Of a stretch of DNA of 64,000 nucleotides, positions 46,295 to 56,782 are shown piece after piece (the stretch's first letter is position 1; each line of letters begins with the position of its first letter). The stretch spans positions 29,613,366-29,677,365 of the forward strand of contig NC_088777.1 of NCBI RefSeq assembly GCF_954871325.1. The letters run 5' to 3'. Source of the DNA: Gordionus sp. m RMFG-2023. Taxonomy: Eukaryota; Nematomorpha; Gordioida; Chordodea; Parachordodidae. The notes beneath the pieces were generated by a model, which saw only the letters and a list, made by a program, of their open reading frames with translations, ran no database searches and was not told the origin of the DNA. The translations under genes and the position numbers were made by a program.

Positions 46295-46499
46295 ATACTT
46301 TTAATAAATTCATTAAATAACAAAAACCATCAATTGATGGTTTCTGTTCCAAGGTAATAATATCTATACATTTGTAAATCGAGTTATTGAAATCAAATTT
46401 TGATTGCAAATATTCTAAAATTGTCTTAATAAAAAATATATATTTTATTTAAAAATACATTAATTAAAGTAATATTTGAACATTTTAATATGATTTCAG

Positions 46500-47310
46500 C
46501 AATAGCCTAATAAAATTATTGTCAATTTTTAACTGTAGCGGTGAACACAGCTGCAGAATAATTTTGTAAATCTTTATTAAAAAAGCTGATTGCAACCACA
46601 TATTAACAACATGTATTAGATTTCCTACCTTTGAAATCATTCCTAAATATGCCTCTGCCATTTCTTTCTAGAAAAAATTATTCCAAATATTAGGACAGCT
46701 TTTATAATCTTTATTTAAGAAATATTTAAAAGGTTTGTAAAATTTTTAAATTCTATCAATGGAGGGTATTAATGATAACCACCTGATAGGGACATGTCGC
46801 AACAACTCACACCATTCCAAGTCAGACCACTTCACCAACTCTTTAAATTCATTAACACTTTTAGTTGATTAAATTCGTTAAAACATTTCATTAAAATTAT
46901 TTCGACATTCACAGATAATACATTCATTCATTGCATTGCAAGAATTATATAGTATATGGTATATACGGCCAAATGGCATTAAGTCAACATTGGGCTGCCT
47001 CAATTCTGTAAATACACTATGGGTTTTGAATTCACTGAGCATTGTCAGCGCAGAAAGCTGACATGCAAATCATTGAGAATCTCCAATCTACTATATTTAC
47101 TATTATATGGTTAGTTATGTCTTAGGATTTTTCACTATCTAAGGAAAAAAATTCAATAGTTTTATTGAAACGCTCTTATTTTTATTGAAATAGCGGAGGT
47201 AGGTAAATGTTTTAACATTTCCCATATTAGATGTATCTGTTAGAATTGCATATGGATATCCATCTTTCAAATCGTCAAGAATTGACCTCCTGGATTCAGG
47301 TCATAAAACA
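46500..47310 (-). pseudogene. hAT-like transposase remnant (element B)
   Basis: The - strand reads KWSDLEWCELLRHVPIRW, WLSLIPSIDRI, NKDYKSCPN, then EMAEAYLGMISKVGNLIHVV (about 46590-46860), matching element A block for block. Stops and frame changes are more numerous than in A. Confidence 0.82.
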
Positions 47311-47813
47311 TTGGTGATAGCGTTGCTCATTTACACTGATTATAATAATGTGATTAAACTATAATAAATAATAATTATCATTGAAATAAGTACAATATTA
47401 CCTTATTATGTATTTAAACGTGACACGTGATAATTAAGCGCCTAGCCCTATAATGTTATACACACACATGAAAATGAAAAAATATGAATAAATGATGTTA
47501 ATTTATTATTGGATAAAATTAAAACATATGATTGGGGTAAGGATAGAAAGATATATAAACTAAACAGGTTTTTTGAATAAATATTTAAAATTTATTTTAA
47601 AAATATAAAAATAATCAATTACTGTTTCTCAAAATTATTATTTATATATTAAAAACGTTAAAATGCTAAAAAAAAATTGTGCGGGAAAAATTTAAAAAAT
47701 ACGGTAGATTTTTGCGGTAGATTTCCAATTGCGATAGATTTGCGAGAGTGAGATGTCTGCGTGTAAACTAAAAAATTACGAGTCTCCCGCTGATGGGGGG
47801 AGTGGCAACCCTG

Positions 47814-48090
47814 AGCTAAATCAAACAATTGATTTAAAAGATCTATAATTGTAAAAATGGGTTTAAGATTTTGCAGGACTTTTTATTTTTATGTGCTTAC
47901 CATCTAATGAGCCAAGGCAGTTTGGAAATCCATGTTTCTCAAAATATTCTTGTGCAATCTAAAAATATATTAATATCTAAATTTAATACCTTCTCACAAT
48001 GGTCTCTAGTTGGAACTGGATATCTTATAAAGTTTTCCATATAGCATCATTCCTCTGGATGATCATTTGAGTATATTTACCATATTATAA
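47814..48090 (-). pseudogene. PIF/Harbinger transposase, copy 2, 5' piece
   Basis: Continues copy 2 after the hAT dimer. The - strand reads the EYFEKHGFPNCLGSLDGKHI type block (about 47885-47960). Beyond an intron-like gap it reads YMENFIRYPVPTRDHCEKV (about 48000-48055), the segment that precedes the DGKH core in Harbinger transposases. The + strand sequence TTTTGCAGGACTTTTTATTT and CATCTAATGAGCCAAGGCAG is almost identical to copy 1. Confidence 0.85.
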
Positions 48091-48211
48091 ATCATATGGG
48101 AATTACTATTGGCTTAAAATTGCTATGATGAGTATCATTGGACAAATATTTTTTAAAATAACATTATTGGTTAAATTTGATTGACGTTTTTTGAGGATTA
48201 TTATAATAGAT
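48091..48211. repeat. Direct repeat shared with 53020-53110
   Basis: GTATCATTGGACAAATATTT, then ACATTATTGG, TTAAATTTGATTGACG and TTTTGAGGATTATTA recurs in the same orientation at 53043-53110 (TTATTGGACGAATATTTTTT, ACACTATTGGCTAAATTTGA, TTTTGAGGATTATTAGA). Function unknown; it brackets the Helitron region. Confidence 0.7.
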
Positions 48212-48912
48212 ACTAGTTGATAGCCCGTCAAAAATAACGGGGAATCAGAATTTTCATTCAATGATGGATGAATAATCAGTTTTACCTTTATTTGATGAAG
48301 GATGAATCAGAAATATTCCTATCTTATAAGATGTGTCAGAAATTTATATTATTTAAATGAGGGGTTATTCTATAATTTTCAATTAATTTTGATAAAATAT
48401 GTTTATGAAATATATATTTAATAATTTTAATTTATGTGCACACTAAAAATCTTTTAAAATAAATTTTTATTCATTTGTATTTGCAGTTTATAATCTAAAA
48501 AATATATTCTAGCTAGAAGAGAGTTTTGTGGGGCAAAGTTAAATCGAGAATAAGTTATACAAAACCATCTAGCATGAATGTATTTTTTAGTTTATAAATT
48601 ACAAATAAAAATTTAGTTTAAAAGATTTTTTATTGTGCACATAAATTAAAATTACCTTTTAAAAAAATAATGGAAAATTTTAAAATAATCTCTCATCTAA
48701 ATAAATATAAATATATGAATTACATCTCATAAAATAGGAAAATTTCTGATTGATCTATCATCAAATATAGGCAAAGTTATCATTTATTCATCATTTAATA
48801 AAGGAGAAAATTCTGATTCTCCATCATTCTTGACGGGCTACTAGCTAGCTAGTCATTGAATAAAGGAGAAAATTCTGATTACTCGTCATTCTTGACGGAC
48901 TATCAGCTAGTT
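48212..48912. mobile_element. Foldback element, about 700 bp, with hairpin-bearing ends
   Basis: The left end GATAGCCCGTCAAAAATAAC + GGGGAATCAG and the right end CTGATTACTCGTCATTCTTG + ACGGACTATC are inverted copies. Almost the whole element is self-complementary: left arm about 48215-48500, loop about 48520-48575, right arm about 48575-48912. Each end also contains a small hairpin of its own. The right end is duplicated (48783-48850 and 48855-48912). Noncoding. Related copies are at 290-1020/2327-2515 and 42152-43310. Confidence 0.85.
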
Positions 48913-49740
48913 TAAATAAAACTCTTTTTATATCTTAAAAAACTATTATAAACACTCTATGAAAGGATGATAGATATTAAGGCTACCAGGTGCTTCTTGA
49001 GACATATTCTTATTGCCAATAAAGAACACAAATATACACCTTGTTCCCAATTATAAGATAAAAAAAAATTTATCTAAAAGATTTCTTACACAGAAAAATG
49101 TCTCTTATTAGCACCCCAAATACTAACATTATCCACCAAAGCTCCTGTTAGTCAGCATTGCTGATCACTCTCTACCGCGTGAAGGCAGCAGATAGATTTT
49201 AGGGAAGCAAAGAAATAAAAAAAGAGATAAAAGAAAATATAATGATTGTGTAAACTTTAAGACTTGACGACTATCGGTTTCCAACACATGCATTTTGTAG
49301 CCATATAAAAAAAATTTAATATAGTAAAATTTATAATATCAAAAATTTTACCAAAAAAGAAGATTTATATTTCAAAATTGAGAGGGATGTAAGATTTTTA
49401 AGTATTAGTCGGGTATATCAGCGTATGTTGTCTTTTATTTGATGTTTTTCCTCTATTCGAAGTTTGCCATAAATAACCTGAAATAAAGCGTGTAAATTTG
49501 AAGTATAAAAAAGAATTTACTGTTGTTGATGATAAAGATGGTGAATAGCAAAAGTTGGGGATTTGATTGTGAATAACAAAAGTTGTGACTCTTTTAAATT
49601 TCTTACAAATTATAAATTTAAAATTTCATTATATACGATAATTTGTGTAAATGTTTTATCATTTTTTTAAATTTTTCCTTGTAATATGGCAAAATCATGA
49701 TTTTCATATTATTTTAAGATTTACATCTAGTAAGAGCCAC
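48913..49740. other. DNA between foldback and Helitron, nothing recognised
   Basis: Could include the 3' end of the Helitron, but I could not identify a clear hairpin followed by a CTAG-type terminus on the - strand. Confidence 0.45.
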
Positions 49741-51575
49741 ATATAGTTGTCAATGGGCAAAGACGGGCTCAGGGATGAATAAGCCTACATTTCAAAAGTT
49801 TCTCTTTTTATTTATTGCAATAACAAAAGCGGGATTTATAGGAAACTGGCATCTTTTTTAGAGCATATGGCAACTGAGAGTCATTTGGAGCTAGATCTAT
49901 CCGTGGGAGAAAAACTCGAAGACCCTTATTAGTTCCTGTCAATATGATTAAGTGGGTACCATTACAAAGCCCTTTGTTTGAACTCAAGTTGCGTAAAAGG
50001 ATAACAATTGCACCAACCTTAAGTGTTAGCTGTGAGGTGGCATACCGGATTGGAGTTTGAGAATGCAAATATTCTATTAAAAAAATTATTATATCATCCT
50101 GATTACCGCTTTCAATAATCAGCACTATAATAATGTTTGATTGGGCCTGATATTATATTAATGATGTCATTGTTGAGTAAAGTGCAATTTTATTTTAGTG
50201 GTTAATATTATTATAGCAGAAAGACTATCTATATCAACAATTTCGATAGAATTAACATATACACATTTTATTAATGAATCTCTTCCAAATAAATAAGGTG
50301 GGATTTCAACACTATTTGTGAGAAGAAGAATTGCTACTTGAAAGCCCATCTCCATTTTAAGTAACCAAGCATTGTAATCAACTTGCTCTGATGGAATACC
50401 ATAATATCAATCTAATATGACCCATAAATCTGAACTTTTTATACACGACTCTATAATATCGACTTTGGAGCCTTTAGGGACTCTTGGTAAAGTCTGTCTA
50501 AAATCACTTCCACCCCTTTAAAACAATAAAGGATATTCCGATGGTTGCAAAAGGCAATACAATTTGATTATTTGCTCTTATATAACACATTAAGGTAATG
50601 TAAGATATGTTTTACCTGAACCCCCAGGGGCATAACGAAGAAATATCTTTCTGAAATATTTTCTAATTCAATCGCTTGTATAATTAAGTGAAAAGCATAT
50701 TTTTTTAATCGGTTTAATTTCGATATATGTTCGATTGAATCAGCAGTTTCAACATGGGCATCATAATTTGTTTTGGGGGAATTTTTGTAGGTGAAGGAAG
50801 ATCAAATTATAACATAAACTGTGATCAAGAAAAACGTTTTCAATGTCCATTAAAGCTACGTTTATTGAAATTATATTTGAATATTGACGCAAATAATCTT
50901 CAATCATCGTAAATCTTAACTTATTATTTCAAAGATAAGTAGGATTTTCAGACTGACACAAAATGCAGATAAAGGCAAAAGTAATCCTAAATTGTGACGG
51001 CATTTGATACACTGATCCCTCTTCTAAGCCTGATTTCCAGTCTTTATCATTTGATGACAAATATCTTTTAATAGCTGCCTGTTTTAAAGTGCTCATTAAA
51101 AATCCATTAATAGTTTTTAAATTATAAAAACTCGTAGCCCGCAAACGGAAGTAGTAATAATCGAAGGTAGAATCGTTCATCAGAATAGGATGAACAGAAT
51201 ATATTCTCGATATGACATTTAATCGTTTTTCTTGGTTTCCAATGGTAATTTGTAAACACATAATGATTAGGAATTTCCCCATAAAGCTATTGCCTAGCAT
51301 TTAGATCTGTTTGATTTGACTGAAACCATGCCGTTAAAGTAGTATGTTTGTTTTATGATCTCACTAAAGCATCTCTTTCATGTCCAGCCGTGAAATATAA
51401 TGGCTATTATAAAGATAATGAATTCATAAGCGAATAATAGCTTGCGAGCGGTCGTGCATATTATTTTCTAATATTCTACACATCGATTCACATGTATTCA
51501 CATATCGCGCATTTAAATGTGATTTAATTTCTTCATGAATATTTATATTTGAAGCACTTATAAATACATAGACAA
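49741..51575 (-). pseudogene. Helitron RepHel helicase, C-terminal two thirds, degenerate
   Basis: The - strand carries, in order: SHLNARYVNTCESMCRILEN (about 51480-51530), TTLTAWFQSNQTDLNARQ (about 51300-51350), LYGEIPNHYVF, ERFYLRLLLL (about 51150), the Walker A box FLRYAPGGSGKTYLTLP (about 50600-50650), SDFRQTLPRVPKGSKVDIIE (about 50450-50510), then QLTLKVGAIVILLRNLSSNK and GLCNGTHLIILTG (about 49930-50045). These are the successive blocks of a Helitron Pif1-type helicase. The Rep nuclease (HUH) domain is not visible. Frames shift several times. It is a fossil of a rolling-circle transposon; neither end is defined. Confidence 0.93.
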
Positions 51576-52020
51576 ATATTCTTAACTCACACCTTATCAT
51601 GAATATAACTATTCAAGACTAAAAAACAGATAAGATATATATGTCTTTATATTATTAATTATTAAATTACAATTACAATATCGGAAAGGGTAAGTTCCAC
51701 TCATTTAGTTAATCTACAACTGGGTACAAGGTTTGTTGGTATCCTTGAGAAAAAAAATCGGTATAAATTTATGAAGGGTGGGCCTTCATAAAATTCATGT
51801 TCGCTCATTTTGGGCAGGTCTATGACCAACGTGCTAGATAAGATAAGATAAGATATATTTTGCCGATACAAATTTCTACGTTAATATGAGCATTAAATTT
51901 ACACATTAAATATAAAACTTTGAATCGTACATGAATATGTCACACTTAATTATTTTATCTTCTATTAAATTTATTTTGTCAGTTTTATGATAAAGCACAA
52001 ATTATAAATAAGGAGAAAAG
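51576..52020. other. Intronic DNA with short AGATA microsatellite
   Basis: A GATAA pentamer run lies at about 51837-51857. No other feature seen. Confidence 0.5.
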
Positions 52021-52022
52021 TA

Positions 52023-52241
52023 GTGTTGTTAAACGGCTCGTTTTGAGCCGATTTTTAAAAACGGCTAACTCAATATTTCATCCAGAATAGTATTACGCAA
52101 GCCTGAAGATTTTGTTTGTAAAAGGAATAAAGGTTTGGACATCTATTAGCGAAATCTCGAGGCTTAGGGAATATTTTTCTGGCTAAAATATTGAGTTAGC
52201 CGTTTTTAAGAATCGGCTCAAAACGAGCCGTTTAACAACAC
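52023..52241. mobile_element. Foldback MITE, best preserved copy, TA-flanked
   Basis: GTGTTGTTAAACGGCTCG, then TTTTGAGCCGATTTTTAAAA and ACGGCTAACTCAATATTT, is mirrored at the right end with very few differences over about 75-80 bases. TA flanks both sides (52021-52022 and 52242-52243), suggesting a Tc1/mariner-like or other TA-specific transposase. 219 bp, noncoding. Related copies are at 6150-6390, 22566-22762 and 25236-25447. The high arm identity suggests this copy is the youngest. Confidence 0.92.
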
Positions 52242-52299
52242 TAGAGAAAAGTAATAATCCCCGTCATTGACGATTATCTTTTAATTTAAAGCTAATAAT

Positions 52300-52830
52300 T
52301 ATACATACAATTTTAAAATATTTAACATAAATTAAAATTTTTAACTTGGTTTGTTTTTTTATGATATTGTTAAATTTTAGCTTTGTTGAATAGTATGTTG
52401 TGCAGGAATCTAATTAAAAAAATAATAAAATAGTAATTAAATTAAAAAATTTAACTTGATTTTGTGTTTTTGGTAGTATGAATCGTGGAATCTAATTTAA
52501 AAAAATCAAAATATTTGTTAACATAAATTAAAAATTTAACTTGGTTTTGGGATTTTGGTAGTATGAATTGTGGAATCTTATTTAAAAAATTAAAAATATT
52601 TGTTAACATAAATTAAATTTTTTAAATTGGTTTATTTTTTTTTGATATTGGTAGATTTTGGTTTTGTTGAATGATATGTTGTACAGGAATCTAATTTAAA
52701 AAAAATAATAAAATACTAATTAAATTAAAAAATTTAACTTAGTTTTGTGATTTTGGTGTTATCGTGGAAATCTAATTTATAAAAAATAATATAATTACAA
52801 GAAAACTGAAAAAATTATACTTGGTTTTGG
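52300..52830. repeat. Higher-order tandem repeat array
   Basis: Two related unit types alternate. The long unit contains TTGTTGAATAGTATGTTGTG + CAGGAATCTAATT (about 52381 and 52661). The short unit contains TTTTGGTAGTATGAATCGTG + GAATCTAATTTAA (about 52469, 52553 and a relative at about 52751). All begin AATTTAACTTGGTTTTG. The order long-short-short-long-short suggests duplication of a multi-unit block. Confidence 0.82.
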
Positions 52831-53221
52831 ATACCATTGCTTTTTTTCTTTTCTTATAATTCTGTTGCATATGAGATATCCTAAAAAAAACTTATTTAAT
52901 ATATATGTTAAGGAGTGTAATATTAATAGAAGATTGTGTAAGAATTCTAGTATATATGTTTATAATGTATAAGAAGATCTTTATGAAATGTGAAGTGAAG
53001 AAAATGATAGCTTAAGTATGATATTATCATTGGACCGAATAAGTTATGATTTTTATTGGACGAATATTTTTTAAAGAACACTATTGGCTAAATTTGATTG
53101 GCATATTTTGAGGATTATTAGATTTATGTATATTTTAATACTTTTTGAGCGGGGACTATTAATAAATATTATTTAGAAATATAAACTTAAAGCATATTTA
53201 TTAGTGCTGTAAGAGTAACAA
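52831..53221. other. Spacer including the direct repeat of 48091-48211
   Basis: Positions 53020-53110 repeat the segment described at 48091-48211 in the same orientation. The rest is AT-rich and unrecognised. Confidence 0.55.
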
Positions 53222-53440
53222 ATTGCAACATGTAATTTCCACAACCTTTACAACCATCGGGAATTGTGCATTATCCTTTTTCAAAGAATTTGGATCGCAC
53301 ATTCGTAAACTTACGGATAAACTTCGCGAAGACTCTTTCTTAAGACAAAGACTCGCCATAGCGAACCACAGGGCTAATTACATTAGCTTCATGGGCAGCC
53401 TCATCTCACAAGATGATTAGTTTTAACATTAATATTTTTT
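53222..53440 (+). pseudogene. LINE-like C-terminal module, fragment 1
   Basis: The + strand reads VISTTFTTIGNCALSFFKEF, GSHIRKLTDKLREDSFLRQR, then LAIANHRANYISFMGSLIS-QDD-stop. It is the extreme C-terminus of the protein whose longer relative is at 53506-54370 (ISTTLTTFGKYALSFLKELG, GSHIRQLTGEPCEGFFLRQ). It keeps an intact stop and lacks everything upstream, as in a severely 5'-truncated retrotransposon insertion. No neighbour supports a host gene. Confidence 0.7.
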
Positions 53441-53505
53441 GTGTGCATTGTTTTCCTTATATTTTCATAACACATATATACGTATAATTGAAATGATAAA
53501 AAAAA

Positions 53506-54370
53506 ATGAACAATTGCATATCCAGTTGTCTTTTAACTAAAAATATAGTAAATTCTAATTCCTTAAAACCCGACTCGTCTTATAATGATGCAATCATCGA
53601 ATGGAAGACTCGAATTATTGCGGATCACCCTCTTCCTAAATCGAATAAGCAGAAGAACTGGGATAGGCCTATTATTGCATTCTGCGTTGAATCACTCCTT
53701 TCTTGAATGCAATTATCTGACCGTCCCTTATTCTCCTCACTTCTTAGTAGTTTAGGACATGAGTTTCTTGAAGCTATTCCGTCTGTTTATCTGCAATTAC
53801 AACTGAACCAAAACGAGCTTGCTCACGCGATCGGCTTTCGATTAAGTTGTCTAATTACCCAACCCCACACATGTTCAGGTTTCAGTTGCAGTTTTGGGTA
53901 TAATGGACATAATCTATGCAATTCAATCATTCATAGAGCCATGAGATCTGCTCAAATCCCCTCTACCCTTGAACCTTCCGGTCTTTTCAGATCTGATGGG
54001 AAACGGCCTGACGGGATTTCTCAAATTCCTTGGAAGCGCGGTCAATTCTTGGTCTGGGACTACTCATGTATTGATCCACTTGCTCCATCAAACCAAACAT
54101 TTAATATTCTTGAGAAAAAGGAGTCACACAAAATATCGAAATATTCAGAAATCTCTCAAGAACATATTTTCATTCCCATCATTTCCACAACCCTTACAAC
54201 TTTTGGGAAATATGCCTTATCTTTTCTCAAGGAACTTGGCTCTCACATTCGTCAACTAACCGGTGAACCCTGCGAAGGCTTCTTCTTAAGACAAAACTCG
54301 CCATAGCGATACACAAGGCAAATTATATTAGCTTCATAGGCAGTTACATTCCACATGATGATCCGTTTTA
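53506..54370 (+). pseudogene. LINE-like C-terminal module with zinc knuckle and restriction-like nuclease motifs
   Basis: The + strand (53506-53706, then 53707-54306, same frame with one stop) reads AFCVESLLS-stop, then ELAHAIGFRLSCLITQPHTC, SGFSCSFGYNGHNLC (C..C..H..C cluster), AQIPSTLEPSGLFRSDGKRP, then DGISQIPWKRGQFLVWDYSC and DPLAPSNQ. From memory this is the C-terminal module that follows reverse transcriptase in many marine-invertebrate retroelement proteins. The KRPD...VWD pair after a zinc knuckle resembles the PD-(D/E)xK endonuclease of R2-like LINEs; that link is my inference. A frameshift near 54288 moves the last block (IHKANYISFIGSYIPHDDPF) to another frame. RT is absent. Confidence 0.65.
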
Positions 54371-55255
54371 ACCTTAATACTTTTTAATGCCCCCCCCCCA
54401 CTATCTTTTTGTTTTTTTCACCTTATTACTAATATATATAATATTGTATATTAATATAGTTTATTATAAAATTTTTTGATTATAATATTTAAAAAAATTT
54501 TAAGTCAATATAATATTAGAAATATTTTCTTAAAAATAAATTATTTATAAAAGTAATAAATATACTATATTTATTTATCATTATAAATATAATAATATGA
54601 TGCGATTAAAAAAAATTATATTCTTGATTTTTTAATATTTTATAAGTAAATTATCATGATATCTTTCAAAATCGTGATATTAATTTTAAAATATCAAATT
54701 TTACATCTAAGTTTGACATTGCCTTTCAATAAAGCTATAATAAAATATTATAATAAAAATAAATAAAATTAATTATTTAAGTCTTAGTCGACTAATTCAG
54801 TGGCTGAAGTTTAGTCGAATTTTTCTACTATAACTATTAGTTAGTCATCTTTTATTCTACTAAACTTAGTCTATCAATAACGTAGATATGAAAATTAAAT
54901 CTCTCAATATCGATAGTTTATTTAAGACTAACACTAAGGAATTTAAACTTAAAATCAGCCACCTCCCACACTTGAAGTAATTGAATTATACTGAAGTTCT
55001 AAGGTATATGCTTTCTTCTTTTCTTAGCCTATGGATGTTAAAATAATAGTTCTCGTACTGTTGTGCGTACAAATACGTGTGGCGTGCCCATAAACGTGTA
55101 GAGGGCTCCTAATTTTTAATTTTTACCCAACTTAATTTAATCCAGTTAGATGGAAATGAGGAATACCTAGCGCAGCTCTGTGAACCTTCTACGATAGATG
55201 GCAAAAGCGCTATACGTATCACATAATAAGACTTACTTGTTATTTAATATATATT
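54371..55255. other. Intronic AT-rich DNA, nothing recognised
   Basis: Begins with a C run at about 54391-54400. No other feature assigned. Confidence 0.5.
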
Positions 55256-55261
55256 AATGGA

Positions 55262-55400
55262 ATCACATGGTCGAGTCCGATCTCCTATATATCATCCCTC
55301 CAAGAACTGAATCACCAAGTTTGCTTCTAAAAACCCAAAACCATAGGATTGGCAAGCGACGCTCTTAACGACTTGACCAAAGACGCTTTCCAAAAATCAC
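55262..55400 (-). ncRNA. Possible tRNA-derived SINE relic
   Basis: The - strand reads GCGTCTTTGGTCAAGTCGTT + AAGAGCGTCGC, close to the D-arm / A box of tRNA-derived SINEs, followed by TTGCCAATCC in the anticodon-arm position. A clear B box (GGTTCGANNCC) is not found where expected. A B-box-like TGGTCGAGTCC exists on the + strand at 55269. Weak. Confidence 0.3.
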
Positions 55401-56604
55401 GTTTTTAAAAATATATGTAAATCTGGCAGTGCCTATCCAATTGAAATATAAACAAAATACCAATTTGATAAGGCAGTACCTATCATTAACCTTAGTAATA
55501 GTATAAAGGAAAAAAATTATTAGTAACAAAATTTTAGTCAATCTTAGGATTAAAAAGCGAGACTATTTATCTTGAAAATTTAATCAATGTTTGGCACTTA
55601 TTTGTTTATTATTTTAATAGGTTTACAATAGGAAAAAAGTTATTAGCAATATAAGAGAATTGAGGTCATTCCAAAATGGAAAACATAAAAAACTATATCT
55701 GTTTACTCTAATATTTAGTGCCCTACTCAGATTTACTAATTTCTCTTTTTTTGATAACCATGAAAACCATGACAGCACGCTTTACACTTGAAGTGAACTA
55801 AGCATTTGTAGACACTAATTCTAAAACTTATATCAAACCATTAAGTTGGGGCTTAATTAGTACAATTTATTGCTTCTGTTTGATAGATGTTCATTTACGG
55901 TATTCAGACACTTCCCCTCCCCCTATAAAAAAATTAAAATTTTTTTGGTTCCAATTTAATTTTGTGTGGGATCGGACTCTAACCTATTTCTAAAATAACA
56001 TTTCAGATAGAATCGGATCAGACGGGATTTTAAAAATACTCGTATTGAACAGTTGAAAATTTTTTTTTATATTTTCTCCGATCAGACCCGACCTGAATAA
56101 ATAGGTCCGATTGTGATATATTGATCTGGTTTCACAATATCCTGCTATTTTGTGTTAAAATCTGTTTGATAATTTTTAAGTTATAAACCATTTATTTTGG
56201 CTAGAAAAAACTTAATACCTTATAATTTTTAAATAATATATTGAAATTATTTTACTTAGAAAATTAATTGTTATGGGATGTTTTTTTTACTGATTTTTAT
56301 ATTGTGATCTGCTTTATTTCTGAATATCCTTGCAAAACCTTATAAAAAGAATTGCATCCAATCTTTAAAATAATATATGTATATTTATATAAAACATATG
56401 TATTAGCGTATGAGATATAACACTGAAATGAGGTAAATCCTACCCACCCCTTATGTTTTTTCTTTCACTTACAAGCGTTAAAACGAAATGGGATGAGGTA
56501 GAACACAAAAATTATAAAAGTGAATTAAAAGCATATGTTGTCAAGTGCATTTTAAAATTCCGATTCTGCACTAAATGTATTAATGATTAAAAATAAATAA
56601 AAAG
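55401..56604. other. Intronic DNA, weak GC-block relic only
   Basis: Around 55940-56130 words such as GATCGGACTCTAACC, GGATCAGACGGG and CAGACCCGACCTGAATAAA resemble the CCCGACCCGAAT subterminal motifs of the hAT at 60134-63638. The remainder is AT-rich. The intron ends at the acceptor AATAAAAAG (56604). Confidence 0.4.
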
Positions 56605-56782
56605 ATGCTCCAACAATTTTGAGATTTGATAATTGGTATATTTCTCCAAAGATGAGTTACATATTTTTAGAAGGGAGAGATGTTAATATTTCTTGTGTGA
56701 TTTCAAGTTCTCCTCTGCCTAAAATCTTTTGGCACAAGGAAAAAACTATTATTCATGCGAATCAAAATGATGTTAATACCAA
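56605..56782 (+). CDS. Lachesin/DIP-like IgSF gene, exon 5 (first half of Ig3)
   Basis: Acceptor AATAAAAAG, donor GTATCA. Exon 4's last base T plus AT gives Tyr, then it reads APTILRFDNWYISPKMSYIF, LEGRDVNISCVISSSPLPKI and FWHKEKTIIHANQNDVNT. It has an Ig3 A strand (AP.I), B-strand Cys (VNISC) and C-strand Trp (IFWHK). Phase is consistent with exon 4 (1) and exon 6 (2). The acceptor lacks a good pyrimidine tract, as at exon 3. The upstream intron is 14,833 bp. A potential N-glycosylation site is in VNISC. Confidence 0.93.

Larger units (their letters stand above)
45529..47813 (-). mobile_element. hAT transposon B of a head-to-tail dimer
   Basis: Starts CAGGGTTGCCATGG, then TTGCGGTAGAAATATAAAAA and TTGCGGGCCGAAGGCCCGC. 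It ends AAACTAAAAAATTACGAGTC, TCCCGCTGATGGGGGG and GTGGCAACCCTG. The right flank AGCTAAA (47814) equals the left flank of element A (43880-43886), so A and B together sit between one pair of target duplications. A LINE fragment is inserted at 45811-46294. Confidence 0.88.

Noticed and set aside
48913-49740. Helitron 3' terminus
   Set aside because: No clear GC-rich hairpin followed by CTAG/CTGG-type end on the - strand could be identified.
54371-56600. Additional Ig-gene exons between exons 4 and 5
   Set aside because: Exons 4 and 5 already join in phase and complete the Ig2-Ig3 boundary; no Ig-like translation found in between.
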